Assembly: GCA_030645535.1 (NCBI GenBank)
Contig: JAUSNM010000113.1
Span: forward strand, 1 to 64,000
Direction of reading: 5' to 3'
Origin: Gallionella sp.
GTDB taxonomy: Bacteria > Pseudomonadota > Gammaproteobacteria > Burkholderiales > Gallionellaceae
DNA: 64,000 nt
Shown here one piece after another: positions 8,650-17,837 of this stretch. Every line of letters begins with the position of its first letter. Positions within the stretch are counted from its first letter, which is position 1. Both the position numbers and the translations under genes were made by a program. Under the pieces are notes generated by a model that saw only the letters and a list, made by a program, of their open reading frames with translations, had not been told where the DNA came from and searched no databases.

Positions 8650-9920
8650 GCTCTGCTGTTTACCAATCTGGTGAAAATTTCTTCATACTGACCGGCAACT
8701 TTTCCCCATGTAAAACGTTCTTGCCAATTTTTCTTACCTGTAACGCCCATTGTTTCCAGTAAATCATTTTGCTTCATCAACGATGCCATTGTTTGCGCCA
8801 ATACACCTTCATTCACTCGCGTATATCCTTTAGCATCAACCTCAGACGGACACATCACTCCGGCACCTGTCCACCGTGCAATTTCTTCTGCATTTCCAAC
8901 ATAAACAGAAAGAAATGGCGTGCCTGCGGCTGCGGCCTCAAATAATACCAACGGCGAATGCTCTATATTTGATGCAAAGACAAATAAATCCGCAGCTATA
9001 AATGCTTGCGTCAATTCTTTACGCGGAAGGTCAGTCACCAGCACCAACTTGTTGGATTGTAACTTGTTTATTGACTCAGCCACGGTTCTGGGAGAGGAGC
9101 TCGACCCGATCATTCTTCTTACAGCTTGCTTCAGCGAGTAAATTAATCCATGAGTTTTTACCAGGCCGACAAATTTTCTTGATATGTCGCCTAAGCCTTT
9201 TTCTAAACTCTGCACTTCATTTCCATTGAGAATCAACGTGGCGTGCTGATTCTCCGGCAAGTGCATTCGAGCAAAGGCGTTAACTAACTCATGATGCCCT
9301 TTCAAACCGGTGAAACTCCCTACCGTGAGAAATAAAAATGATTGCAGTGGAATTCCATGTCGCACTCTGAATGTTGGATCAGGAACCACATCAAATTCGA
9401 CTTCATTAGCACCGTTGGACAGAATCGAAAACCCGCCTATTCCAAGATCCCGCACATAATCAATATCACGATATTTCGTCGCATTAAAAATCAGATGGTC
9501 GAATTTTCTTAGTACTTCCGGAAGATCCTGATAATACTTTGCATACCCGGACTCATATAAACCCGAAAATCCACATGGACCAAAAACTTTAGCGTATTTG
9601 ATGTTATCCAGCACCGGCCATAATGCATCGAATGTCCATTGCTGTGCTGCATAGATCATGACAACGTCAAAATCGCCTCTTTGAACATATTCCTGATACT
9701 CACGGACCTCGCCGGTCATTCCGCTTACGCGATTTCCTTTGACATCGAACCCCTGGATGTCTACCCCGTTGAGCGTATCAAAATCTCGCGCTGGCAAGGT
9801 GGTCGTTGCCACCGTTACTTGATGCCCCCGTGCAACAAAGCGTTCAGCAAGCTGACGAATAACTTCCTGCACCCCTCCCACGCTTGGCGCATAGAATTGA
9901 CAACAAAACAATATTCGCAT
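8646..9920 (-). CDS. GT4-family glycosyltransferase
   Basis: 424 residues with the two-domain GT-B layout: N-terminal CQFYAPSVGGVQEVIRQLAE acceptor-side motif, a central LFLTVGSFTGLKGHHEL turn, and a C-terminal LFEAAAAGTPFLS donor-binding motif with the E-x7-E spacing typical of the GT4 family. It should transfer an activated sugar to a lipid-linked intermediate or glycan at the inner face of the cytoplasmic membrane. It overlaps the downstream SDR by ATGA. Donor and acceptor cannot be read from sequence; fucose or the nonulosonic acid of this locus are candidates only. Confidence 0.87.
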   Translation of the reverse strand: MRILFCCQFYAPSVGGVQEVIRQLAERFVARGHQVTVATTTLPARDFDTLNGVDIQGFDVKGNRVSGMTGEVREYQEYVQRGDFDVVMIYAAQQWTFDALWPVLDNIKYAKVFGPCGFSGLYESGYAKYYQDLPEVLRKFDHLIFNATKYRDIDYVRDLGIGGFSILSNGANEVEFDVVPDPTFRVRHGIPLQSFLFLTVGSFTGLKGHHELVNAFARMHLPENQHATLILNGNEVQSLEKGLGDISRKFVGLVKTHGLIYSLKQAVRRMIGSSSSPRTVAESINKLQSNKLVLVTDLPRKELTQAFIAADLFVFASNIEHSPLVLFEAAAAGTPFLSVYVGNAEEIARWTGAGVMCPSEVDAKGYTRVNEGVLAQTMASLMKQNDLLETMGVTGKKNWQERFTWGKVAGQYEEIFTRLVNSRA

Positions 9921-10016
9921 GAATGAGCTATCCTAATCTTCTCGAACAATCGCTCTCACAACGGCCTAGATATTGGCTGTAATGCCGAGCATTTATTTGC
10001 CCCGTCAAACCTGAAA

Positions 10017-10721
10017 TTACAACCTGTAAAGCAAGGTCATACCAGGCAGACCAGTCGTCGTAGACATTACCCGATATTTTCCAGGCATCTCAGCAAGCAA
10101 TTCTGCGACGGCCTTGTGCGGGCCAATGTTGTAACCGGATTGTTCGGACTGACAAAAGGTGTCATGTAGCAAAATCGCCGCATCAGGCATTGCCTCGACT
10201 ATGCCTGCCAATTCCCGGCGAACAGATTCGTAGCTATGATCGCCATCAATAAAAACCAAAGTTCTGTCTTGAGATCGGCGCTGATATAGCTCTATCGATT
10301 TCGACAGGCCATCCGCCTGATAAAGCGATACGCCGGAATACCCCTTGACCATACGGCCGCGCGTGGATCTAGGATGCTCTTGATGATCCAGATCATCAGG
10401 CAAGTCAATCGAATGAATTTCTAATGGCAGACTGAACCGCTTACTTATCTCATAAAAAATTCGTGCGGATTTTCCAATATTCGTACCCCATTCAAAAATT
10501 TGCTGCGGCTTCAGTCGGCATACGGCCGACACCATCAAGCTTAACTCCGTGATGGGATAAGGATGCGTACCTACAATAGGGATCAGCTTCTTGACAATAA
10601 ACTCAGAAATAACCCAGTTATCAACTTCAAATTCAGAGCATTCAATATTCTTTGCTGGATCATTATGATCAGCGCCAATCATTTGTTTTAACTTGCGTTT
10701 CAATTTGCTATAAATTTTCAT
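10017..10721 (-). CDS. Class I SAM methyltransferase-like protein (CmcI/Methyltransf_24 type)
   Basis: 234 residues. The central part shows a Rossmann methyltransferase pattern: IFEWGTNIGKSARIF as motif I, LEIHSIDLPDD as the next strand with an acidic residue, then TLVFIDGDHSYESVRREL and AILLHDTF, which are typical of the cephalosporin-hydroxylase/Methyltransf_24 group often found in glycan clusters. The N-terminus is basic (KIYSKLKRKLKQM) and may associate with membranes. It probably methylates a sugar or glycan, but the acceptor is not evident. It is followed after about 95 nt by the GT4 gene; upstream is a 490-nt region without a convincing gene. Confidence 0.72.
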   Translation of the reverse strand: MKIYSKLKRKLKQMIGADHNDPAKNIECSEFEVDNWVISEFIVKKLIPIVGTHPYPITELSLMVSAVCRLKPQQIFEWGTNIGKSARIFYEISKRFSLPLEIHSIDLPDDLDHQEHPRSTRGRMVKGYSGVSLYQADGLSKSIELYQRRSQDRTLVFIDGDHSYESVRRELAGIVEAMPDAAILLHDTFCQSEQSGYNIGPHKAVAELLAEMPGKYRVMSTTTGLPGMTLLYRL

Positions 10722-11213
10722 TTTTTACCTTGTAGATATTTCTCACAAACATACGCTTCAACGCTGAATCCATATCACGTTGCCAGACTGCACAGCACCT
10801 TATACCAATTATGGGTAATCCCGTCATCCACAATTACGTGTTTTGGCCGAATGGCGCATACTCCCATTCTTTTCAACAAATCAATGCTCATTCTCGCAAT
10901 AAAAACTACTGCTGCCAAAAAAACAAAGTGCCATCAGTTCGATCTGGTGAAATGCCGCAACTGGACCTTCAAAACAGCCCGGCGAGTTTTTGCCAAATTG
11001 TCTTGGCCCTGATCCGATAACCGAATAAAACGTCGTCTATTTTCTGAACCATTCTACCTGACCCATCCAGGTCGGGTGTGGAAAATCCCCCCACGGCCAG
11101 TTGCATATCGTTTCATGCACTAGTGCTCAGGAAAATAATCCAGTTACCTTATTGTCTTCATCAATCATAATGGCCCGTACCGCCGATTACCAGAGTGTTG
11201 GTTAGTTTGTATT
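10722..11213. other. Intergenic region inside the glycan locus, no convincing gene
   Basis: About 490 bases between the methyltransferase-like gene and the fucosyltransferase. The longest sensible reading frame is a 38-codon minus-strand ORF at 10775-10891 (starts MSIDLLKRMG, contains VIVDDGITHNW), preceded in frame by a stop; it may be a worn gene remnant. Base composition is more A/T-rich than the neighbouring genes. It may contain the promoter of the methyltransferase-GT4-SDR genes, but no clear -10/-35 pair was seen. Confidence 0.5.
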
Positions 11214-12092
11214 TCACAGCCTCACCCAACCCTGCGGTAATAAGTCCCGCACATCTGTTTGACTGGCAAACCAACGCTTCGGGGCAACAACGATTTTGTC
11301 TGCCCTTGGATTGAGCCATGCGCCCCACCAGCTGAATGAGCTGTTAGCAATGATATGATGCTTGCACATACTCATCAACCTCATATCGTTATAGCTTTCT
11401 TCACCATAATTGTGTTCAACATACTGGTGAGGGTAATCTATTTTCAAATTATTTTTTACCCAGGCAATATCGTCGGAAAAAACGAAAAAATGCGGGTTCT
11501 GCGCTTGCTCAGAAACATGCTGAATTGCTGCACGATAATAATCCAGCGAGCAAAGGCCGTGCGTCGCCGCAGTCTTCGGATTGTTTGCGTAGTCACCACG
11601 CCGCACATGCAAACTCACAGCGTTCACCTGGTTTATTTGTTTAGCGCATTCGGCATTCTTGTTTAGCAATGGCGACTTAAAAGTAAAATCAGATCTGATA
11701 ACAGATGCCACCTCCTGAAAATACTTTTCGGACTGCCAATAGCCGGCAAGATAACAGTTTTCCGGAACTTTTTTTATTTCCGACCAGTAGTGAAAACATG
11801 GTTCAACAACAAAGCCACGACGACGAAACGCCGCCATCCCGGGACGTGCCATCATGCGCCGGATGCCAGGCGCAATCTGCCAGCCCAGAATATTGCGCAC
11901 CTCTGTTTCGGTAGCGATTTCTGCCGGAATATTGAAAACCCGCTGAAGCTCAAATCCCTGATGCAATCCATAGCCAACAAACCCTGCAATATCCAGCTTT
12001 AATGACTGGCCCCGCTCTAAAGCCAGAGCGCGGCCAGCCGCGTACTGAAACATCTGGTTGCCCAGACCGCCAATAATGTGAAATAAAATCAT
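11214..12092 (-). CDS. Alpha-1,2-fucosyltransferase, GT11 family
   Basis: 292 residues. The N-terminus GGLGNQMFQYAAGRALA and the central LHVRRGDYANN (HxRRGDY) are hallmark motifs of GT11 alpha-1,2-fucosyltransferases, and ANSSFSWWGAWLN near the C-terminus is the third conserved block. It should transfer L-fucose from GDP-fucose to a galactose-type acceptor in an O-antigen or exopolysaccharide. It lies two bases downstream of the GDP-fucose synthase gene and so shares the transcript that makes its donor. A related role with another GDP-sugar is possible but less likely. Confidence 0.92.
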   Translation of the reverse strand: MILFHIIGGLGNQMFQYAAGRALALERGQSLKLDIAGFVGYGLHQGFELQRVFNIPAEIATETEVRNILGWQIAPGIRRMMARPGMAAFRRRGFVVEPCFHYWSEIKKVPENCYLAGYWQSEKYFQEVASVIRSDFTFKSPLLNKNAECAKQINQVNAVSLHVRRGDYANNPKTAATHGLCSLDYYRAAIQHVSEQAQNPHFFVFSDDIAWVKNNLKIDYPHQYVEHNYGEESYNDMRLMSMCKHHIIANSSFSWWGAWLNPRADKIVVAPKRWFASQTDVRDLLPQGWVRL

Positions 12093-12094
12093 TT

Positions 12095-13054
12095 CTATAA
12101 AATAGCCTTACAAAACATCTTATAAGTTAACTTGATTCCTTCTTCCAGGCTGATGCTTGGCTTCCAACCTAATCCTCGAATTCTGGAAACATCCATGATT
12201 TTGCGCATCGTGCCATCTGGCTTGCTGGTATCCTGCACGAATCTGCCCTGGTATCCCACAACATCGGCTACCATTTCTGCCAATTCACGGATGGTCAGGT
12301 CTACGCCTGAGCCAACGTTGATGAGCGGACAATGCGATGGTTCGACAAGCGCATCGTAGCGCGCGTCATCCAACGTAGCCAAAAATACCAGCGCATTCGC
12401 CAGGTCATTCACATACAGAAACTCGCGCTTAGGTGTACCGCTGCCCCACAGCACCACTTCACTCGCTCCGGATACTTTGGCTTCATGCATCTTCCGGATC
12501 AACGCGGGCAGGACGTGGGAGTTATTCAGATCGTAGCTGTCGCCCGGACCATACAGATTGGTCGGCATCGCTGCCAGCCATTTAGTACCGTATTGGCGGT
12601 TATATGACCAGCACATTTCAATACCTGCAATTTTGGCCAATGCGTATGGTCGGTTGGTTGGCTCCAGCGGGCCGGTGAGCAGATATTCTTCCTTTATCGG
12701 CTGCGGACAGTCGCGCGGGTAGATACAGGAACTACCCAGAAAGATCAGACGATCAACTCCGGTCGAATGAGCGGCACGGCAGATATTGGCTTCGATGAGC
12801 AGATTGCTCATCAGAAAGTCCACCGGATATGTATTGTTGGCATGAATACCGCCGACCTTGGCTGCGGCCAGAAACACCAACTCCGGCTTTTCCTGTTCAA
12901 AGAATTGCTGAGTGGCAACAGCGTCTTCCAGGTCAAGTTCGGCATGCGTGCGCGTCACAAGGTTGGTGTATTCCTGACGCTGCAATTCGCGCACAATCGC
13001 GCTGCCTGCCAGGCCGCGATGTCCGGCGACGTAGATTTTAGTGTTCTTATTCAT
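12095..13054 (-). CDS. fcl: GDP-L-fucose synthase
   Basis: 319-residue SDR. The N-terminal [12 protein letters not shown] loop binds [24 protein letters not shown] is the family signature, and Tyr-x3-Lys occurs in [10 protein letters not shown]. It epimerises and reduces GDP-4-keto-6-deoxy-mannose to GDP-L-fucose in the cytoplasm. It lies 11 bases downstream of gmd and just upstream of the fucosyltransferase, completing the pathway manC-gmd-fcl. Confidence 0.96.
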   Translation of the reverse strand: MNKNTKIYVAGHRGLAGSAIVRELQRQEYTNLVTRTHAELDLEDAVATQQFFEQEKPELVFLAAAKVGGIHANNTYPVDFLMSNLLIEANICRAAHSTGVDRLIFLGSSCIYPRDCPQPIKEEYLLTGPLEPTNRPYALAKIAGIEMCWSYNRQYGTKWLAAMPTNLYGPGDSYDLNNSHVLPALIRKMHEAKVSGASEVVLWGSGTPKREFLYVNDLANALVFLATLDDARYDALVEPSHCPLINVGSGVDLTIRELAEMVADVVGYQGRFVQDTSKPDGTMRKIMDVSRIRGLGWKPSISLEEGIKLTYKMFCKAIL

Positions 13055-13065
13055 CGACAGACGGC

Positions 13066-14211
13066 CTATTCGTTGTAGTCGTAAGCTGCGTAGCCGTGTT
13101 TCTTGACCAGCTCATCGCGCTCGGCACCCTTAAGGTCTTCGCGCACCATTTCTGCAACCAGCTCATGGAAGGTGATCCTGGGTTTCCAGCCGAGCTTTTG
13201 GTGCGCCTTGGTCGGGTCGCCCAGCAGCGTCTCGACTTCGGTAGGGCGGAAATAACGAGGGTCAACCTGAACGATACAGCGTCCCTGTTCGTCATAACCC
13301 TTCTCTTCTACGCCCTCGCCCTGCCAGCTGATGTTGATACCCAATTCTTTGCCTGCGATCTCGACAAACTGACGCACGCTGTATTGCACGCCGGTGGCGA
13401 TGACAAAATCTTCTGCCTGTTCCTGTTGCAGCATCAGCCATTGCATTTCAACGTAATCTTTGGCATGGCCCCAGTCGCGCAACGAATCCATGTTGCCAAG
13501 GTACAGACAGTCTTGCAGGTTGAGTTTTATACGTGCCAGCGCACGGGTGATCTTGCGGGTGACGAAAGTTTCGCCGCGTATCGGCGATTCGTGATTGAAC
13601 AGGATACCGTTGCAGGCGTAAATTCCATAGGCTTCACGATAATTTACTGTAATCCAGTAAGCGTAAAGTTTGGCTACTGCGTAGGGACTGCGCGGATAGA
13701 ACGGCGTAGTTTCCTTTTGCGGCGTTTCTTGCACCAACCCGTACAACTCAGAGGTCGACGCCTGATAGAAACGGGTCTTCTTCTCGAGACCAAGGATGCG
13801 AATGGCTTCAAGAATACGCAACGTGCCGATCCCGTCCGCATTGGCGGTGTATTCCGGCGTTTCAAACGATACAGCAACATGGCTCATCGCGGCGAGGTTG
13901 TAGATCTCGTCCGGTTGCACTTGCTGGATGATTCGAATAAGGTTGGTGGAGTCGGTAAGGTCGCCGTAGTGCAGTTTGAATTTGGCGTTATCGACATGCG
14001 GATCCTGGTACAGATGATCAATACGGTCGGTGTTGAACAGCGAAGAACGGCGTTTGACGCCATGAACGATGTAACCCTTCTTCAGCAAGAACTCGGCCAG
14101 ATAGGCACCGTCTTGTCCGGTGATACCCGTGATTAACGCAACCTTTGGTTGCGACGAGGACTGAGTAGATTCAGTGCTGAGGGCTGAGTGCTGTGTACTG
14201 TGCTTGGTCAT
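13066..14211 (-). CDS. gmd: GDP-mannose 4,6-dehydratase
   Basis: 381 residues. The core begins at [21 protein letters not shown] (NADP-binding) and includes [10 protein letters not shown] with the dehydratase Thr-Ser-Glu, the Tyr-x3-Lys in [10 protein letters not shown], and [17 protein letters not shown], all typical. It converts GDP-mannose to the 4-keto-6-deoxy intermediate. The start overlaps the upstream four-helix-bundle gene as ATGA. Residues 4-17, rich in Ser/Thr/His/Gln, form an extension encoded by degenerate heptanucleotide repeats (14161-14202) and are not expected in the family; an initiation point closer to the core was not found. Confidence 0.95.
   Translation of the reverse strand: MTKHSTQHSALSTESTQSSSQPKVALITGITGQDGAYLAEFLLKKGYIVHGVKRRSSLFNTDRIDHLYQDPHVDNAKFKLHYGDLTDSTNLIRIIQQVQPDEIYNLAAMSHVAVSFETPEYTANADGIGTLRILEAIRILGLEKKTRFYQASTSELYGLVQETPQKETTPFYPRSPYAVAKLYAYWITVNYREAYGIYACNGILFNHESPIRGETFVTRKITRALARIKLNLQDCLYLGNMDSLRDWGHAKDYVEMQWLMLQQEQAEDFVIATGVQYSVRQFVEIAGKELGINISWQGEGVEEKGYDEQGRCIVQVDPRYFRPTEVETLLGDPTKAHQKLGWKPRITFHELVAEMVREDLKGAERDELVKKHGYAAYDYNE
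14161..14202. repeat. Degenerate heptanucleotide repeats in the gmd 5' end
   Basis: Six consecutive seven-base units can be lined up on the plus strand (CTGAGTA, GATTCAG, TGCTGAG, GGCTGAG, TGCTGTG, TACTGTG). They encode residues 4-17 of gmd on the minus strand. A further unit-like stretch reaches the start codon. Confidence 0.6.
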
Positions 14212-14585
14212 TTGTTATCTCTTTGTTTTTGAACGGCGGCGCGCAGCCCACCTAAAATTCGCGAAAGCTCTTCAGTGTTGCTGTTTAAACTACTAAAAAC
14301 GTCATGGTCAATATATCCCACATCTTGCGCAACATAAAGCTGCGATCGCACTTCGGCGCACGATGCTTTTGCAATCACCAGAAACTGGTGAAATTCACTT
14401 CTTGAACCTCGATCAAAACCTTCAGCAATATTCGACATAATGGACACCGCAGCCCTGCGTATCTGGTCTCGCAAGCCGAAGTCCCTGACAAACCCACCGT
14501 GATTGGTAATTCAATAAATCTCAACCGCAAGTTGGCGCGCCTTCTGCCAGGCAATCAAATCTTCAAATCGCTCAACTTTCCCACT
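14208..14585 (-). pseudogene. Four-helix-bundle (S23/IVP-type) protein broken by an in-frame TGA
   Basis: Reading from a GTG at 14585 gives GKVERFEDLIAWQKARQ, the usual N-terminus of this roughly 125-residue family, but codon 25 is TGA (14511-14513) where the family has Arg; one C-to-T change from CGA would explain it. After the stop the same frame continues without any shift through [16 protein letters not shown] and [11 protein letters not shown] to a TGA that overlaps gmd. A TTG at 14474 could restart the C-terminal 88 residues. The family is common beside glycan genes and has no known enzymatic role. Most likely a recent pseudogene; readthrough or restart is possible. Confidence 0.8.
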
Positions 14586-14591
14586 CATCTC

Positions 14592-14625
14592 TCAGTCCTC
14601 AGCACTTTTATTTCTCAGTCCTGTT
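14592..14625. repeat. Degenerate heptanucleotide repeats across the manC stop codon
   Basis: Units resembling CTCAGTC and CTCAGCA, a T-rich spacer unit, then another CTCAGTCC lie between manC and the four-helix-bundle gene; the last unit includes the manC stop (14615-14617). Confidence 0.5.
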
Positions 14626-16045
14626 TTTGCCTGCCGTAATTGTCATCAAAACGTTGAATGTCATCTTCGCCCAGATATTCGCCCACTTGTATTTCAACGA
14701 TGTGTAGCGGTACATTGCCGCGATTTTCCAGGCGATGTTTTGTGCCTATCGGTATATAGGTGCTTTGGTTTTTCTGCACCGTCATTATTTCTTCGCCATT
14801 GGTGACGGTAGCTGTCCCGGAAACCACCACCCAGTGTTCGGAACGATGCGCATGACTTTGCAGACTGAGCCGCGCACCGGGAGCAACCTCAATGCGTTTC
14901 AGCTTGAAGCCCTCAGGATCTTCTTCCAGCACGGTGTAGCTACCCCAGGGACGATTCACCTTGATATGACAAACATGTTCAGTTGCGCCGCGTTCTTGCA
15001 ACACATCCACCACTTCCCGCACCCGCTGGGTTTGATCGCTTCTGGAGATGAGAATGGCATCGGTAGTCTCTATCACGCAAAGGTCTTCTATTCCAATGGC
15101 AGCCACAAGACGTTTTTCGGCACGGATCAGGCTGTTCTTGCAGCCAATCGCAATCACGTTTCCTTGCAAGACATTACCATCGGCATCCTTTGCGGAAATC
15201 TCGTGCACGGCATGCCAACTGCCGACATCGTTCCAGCCGAAATCGCAGGGAATCAATGACACACGAGCGGACTTCTCCAGCACCCCATAGTCGATGGAGA
15301 TTGAAGGCATCGCCGCAAAGTGCATCTCTACAGCTTGCTGAAAAGTTCCTGCAATAGCGCTCTCGGCAAGAATAGCCTGGACCACACGATAAACATCAGG
15401 CAAGTGCAGTTCAATTTCAGCCAGTATCACCGAGGCGCGCCAGACAAACATGCCGGAATTCCAGAAATAGCCGCCTTCTGCGAGGAATTGCTCGGCGGTC
15501 GCGTGGTCAGGCTTTTCGGTGAAACGTTCGACATCTAAAATACAGGATTCAGGATTCAGGATACTGGAGTCAGGCTTAGTTTTTATATAGCCAAAACCCG
15601 TATCAGGCCGGGTGGGCTTAATCCCGAAAGTAACCAACTTACCACTTTCCGCGACTGCAATAGCACGCTGCAAGCATGCCCTGAACTCAACCGCGTCCTG
15701 AATAACGTGATCTGCCGGCAGCACAACCATGATGGGATCTGAACCATCCGTCATCAAACGAGCCGCTGCCAGTGCGATTGCGGGGGCTGTGTTACGTCCG
15801 ACCGGCTCAAACAGCGACTGGTAAGCCAGCAATGAATGATAAGCCTCGCCCTTCGCATGAGACTCTTGCGTAACGATCAACACATTCCCGACAGCAATGA
15901 CAGGTGACAACCGGTCGATGGTAGTTTGCAGCATCGTTGCATCGCCATCCAGCGCCAAAAATTGCTTGGGCAAGTTTTGACGCGATAGCGGCCACAAGCG
16001 GCTTCCGCTGCCTCCGGCGAGAATAACCGCATAAACACTACTCAT
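14615..16045 (-). CDS. manC: Mannose-1-phosphate guanylyltransferase / mannose-6-phosphate isomerase
   Basis: 476 residues, the usual length of the bifunctional type II enzyme. The N-terminal nucleotidyltransferase has ILAGGSGSRLWPLSR followed by LPKQFLAL; the C-terminal third is a cupin-type isomerase (RPWGSYTVLEE, SLQSHAHRSEHW with metal-binding His, EIQVGEYLGEDDI). It makes GDP-mannose, the precursor used by gmd. An unusual feature is the loop PDSSILNPESCILD after GFGYIKTK, encoded by five heptanucleotide units. The start overlaps the end of the EPS MarR-type regulator by 8 bases. Confidence 0.96.
   Translation of the reverse strand: MSSVYAVILAGGSGSRLWPLSRQNLPKQFLALDGDATMLQTTIDRLSPVIAVGNVLIVTQESHAKGEAYHSLLAYQSLFEPVGRNTAPAIALAAARLMTDGSDPIMVVLPADHVIQDAVEFRACLQRAIAVAESGKLVTFGIKPTRPDTGFGYIKTKPDSSILNPESCILDVERFTEKPDHATAEQFLAEGGYFWNSGMFVWRASVILAEIELHLPDVYRVVQAILAESAIAGTFQQAVEMHFAAMPSISIDYGVLEKSARVSLIPCDFGWNDVGSWHAVHEISAKDADGNVLQGNVIAIGCKNSLIRAEKRLVAAIGIEDLCVIETTDAILISRSDQTQRVREVVDVLQERGATEHVCHIKVNRPWGSYTVLEEDPEGFKLKRIEVAPGARLSLQSHAHRSEHWVVVSGTATVTNGEEIMTVQKNQSTYIPIGTKHRLENRGNVPLHIVEIQVGEYLGEDDIQRFDDNYGRQKQD
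15545..15579. repeat. Heptanucleotide repeat inside manC
   Basis: Five adjacent seven-base units on the plus strand (GGATTCA, GGATTCA, GGATACT, GGAGTCA, GGCTTAG). They encode an extra loop in the nucleotidyltransferase domain of manC. Five units are 35 bases, so gain or loss of one unit would shift the reading frame. Confidence 0.75.
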
Positions 16046-16379
16046 AGATTTTTTCCGTAACTTGTTCTGTTTCGCGCTTAAGCTCTGCTATCTCTGCGCG
16101 CAGGCACTCGTACTCCTGCATTTTGAATTGCAGAAACCCTATGGTCATGCGCGCTTTTTGTTCGACCCCATGCGGGGTAAGCAGGTAGACATATGCCAGC
16201 TTGTTGTTATTGTTGCGGAAATTTTCGACTTTCAGACAGCCTTTTTCGACCAGCGCGTTCAGGCAATAATTTACCTTCCCAAGACTGACGCCCAGGCGTT
16301 TCGCCAAATCTCTTTGGGAAAGGCTCGGGTTATCTTTTAGCGTTTTAAGCAAACCGTAGCTGATGGTATCGTCTAGCAT
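16038..16379 (-). CDS. EPS-associated MarR-family transcriptional regulator
   Basis: 113 residues. A winged helix-turn-helix occupies the N-terminal two thirds (LLKTLKDNPSLSQRDLAKRL and GKVNYCLNALVEKG), followed by a C-terminal heptad-rich stretch (EYECLRAEIAELKRETEQ) that looks like a short coiled coil. Such small MarR-like regulators accompany exopolysaccharide loci in proteobacteria. It is the first gene of the minus-strand glycan transcript and overlaps manC by 8 bases, consistent with autoregulation of the locus (inference). Confidence 0.85.
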   Translation of the reverse strand: MLDDTISYGLLKTLKDNPSLSQRDLAKRLGVSLGKVNYCLNALVEKGCLKVENFRNNNNKLAYVYLLTPHGVEQKARMTIGFLQFKMQEYECLRAEIAELKRETEQVTEKIYE

Positions 16380-16444
16380 GAGGTGCGTTCATTTGGTGAA
16401 CGCGCATTTAACCAGTCGCACCCAGCGACTGTCAATCTGAAAAG

Positions 16445-17779
16445 TTAGTTGAGCGCCTGATTAACCTTGGCCAGTTCCGCTTCGTCCAGCACGCCTACTG
16501 CTGCTTTCAGGCGCAGCTGACTCAACAGGTAGCTGTATTCGGCCTGATACAAGTCGCGGCGGGTCGAATAGAGTTGTTGTTGGGCGTTCAGCACGTCCAG
16601 ATTAGTTCGAACGCCCACTTCCTGTCCCAGTTTGCTGGCTTCCAGCACGCTTTCGCTGGAGGTGAGCGCTTGCTGCAAAGCCTTGACCTGTGCGATGCCG
16701 CTCACCACGCCGAGATAGGCCTGACGGGTTTGCAACGCGACGTTACGGCGGGCGTTTTCCAGCTCCTGACGGGCGCGTTCACTGTTGGCTTCCGCCTCGC
16801 GCCACTTGGAATTGACCGCGCCGCCCTGGAACAGCGGCAGGTTGAGCTGCACGCCGACACTCTTGTTGGTGCTGTCGCTACCCACGCCGAAACTGCTGCC
16901 ATTGGCGGAATTTTTTGAATAATTCGCCACCAGATCCACAGTTGGGTAATGTCCGCCGCGATTCCTCGCCACTTCCTTTTCGGCCAACTCGGCACCTGCC
17001 TGGGCGATAGCGAGTTGCGGACTGTTCAGTTGTGCGTCATTGACCCACTTTTCCATATCGGCAGGTTGCGGCGCTTCCAGCTTGAACTGTGGGCCTAACG
17101 GCTTGAGGTCTTGCGGCAGCGCATTGATCAGCTGTTGCAACGCGCTGCGCTTGATTTCCAGATTATTCTGCGCGGCAATCTGTTGCGCACTGGTCAAATC
17201 ATGGCGCGCCTGCGCTTCATGAGTATCGGTAATGGTGGCGCTGCCGACTTCAAAATTGCGTTTCGCCTGGGCAAGCTGTTCGGAAATGGCGGTCTTTTGC
17301 GCTTCGGACAACTGCACGCTGTCCTGGGCGATCAGCACGTCAAAGTAGGCCTGGGCTGCGCGCAGCACCAGATCCTGCTCGGCTACTCTGAATTGCGCGT
17401 CGGTCTGTGCGACCTGCAATTCGGCCTCAGAATAAGCCAGCCAGTTTTGCTGACGAAGCAAGGGCTGAACCAGCGTCACGCCGTAACCATTGCTGTTATA
17501 GCGATGATTGCCGCTCGCACCCGGAATCGGGAAAGCGCCGCGATATTGCGTCGTTAAATCGTTAAACGTGCTGTTCGCACTGAGATTCACACTCGGCATC
17601 AGCAAGGAGCGTCCTTGCGGCAACTTCTCCTGTCCGGCCTGTTGCGTGGCACGCGCGGCAGCGAACACCGGGTCGTTGCTCTGTGCGCTGCGGTAAATAT
17701 TCAGCAGATCGGCCGCCTGCGCGCAGCCGGAGGCACTGAGCGCCGTGACCAGAAAAAATGATAGCGTCTTAGTTTTCAT
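16445..17779 (-). CDS. tolC: TolC-family outer-membrane channel protein
   Basis: 444 residues with an N-terminal signal peptide (KTLSFFLVTALSASGCAQA; cleavage likely after AQA rather than at the Cys). The two internally repeated halves of the OEP family are visible, with the conserved AQAYFDVLIAQD block in the first and RQAYLGVVSGIAQVKAL in the second, and VGVRTNLDVLNAQQQLY, typical of type I secretion TolC proteins. It forms the outer-membrane duct of efflux and type I secretion systems. It lies 58 bases downstream of the pcm-like gene on the same strand, an arrangement common in betaproteobacteria. Confidence 0.9.
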   Translation of the reverse strand: MKTKTLSFFLVTALSASGCAQAADLLNIYRSAQSNDPVFAAARATQQAGQEKLPQGRSLLMPSVNLSANSTFNDLTTQYRGAFPIPGASGNHRYNSNGYGVTLVQPLLRQQNWLAYSEAELQVAQTDAQFRVAEQDLVLRAAQAYFDVLIAQDSVQLSEAQKTAISEQLAQAKRNFEVGSATITDTHEAQARHDLTSAQQIAAQNNLEIKRSALQQLINALPQDLKPLGPQFKLEAPQPADMEKWVNDAQLNSPQLAIAQAGAELAEKEVARNRGGHYPTVDLVANYSKNSANGSSFGVGSDSTNKSVGVQLNLPLFQGGAVNSKWREAEANSERARQELENARRNVALQTRQAYLGVVSGIAQVKALQQALTSSESVLEASKLGQEVGVRTNLDVLNAQQQLYSTRRDLYQAEYSYLLSQLRLKAAVGVLDEAELAKVNQALN

Positions 17780-17837
17780 CGGTTTTGCACCGTATTAGAT
17801 TTTTCTAATATTATCGCTTGACGCCACATTGCGCCAG

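Noticed and set aside
10775-10891. 38-codon minus-strand ORF in the fucosyltransferase-methyltransferase gap
   Set aside because: Too short and with an in-frame stop before it; perhaps a remnant, not supported as a gene.
13096-14136. 346-codon plus-strand frame opposite gmd
   Set aside because: Shadow of gmd; no domain or ribosome site.
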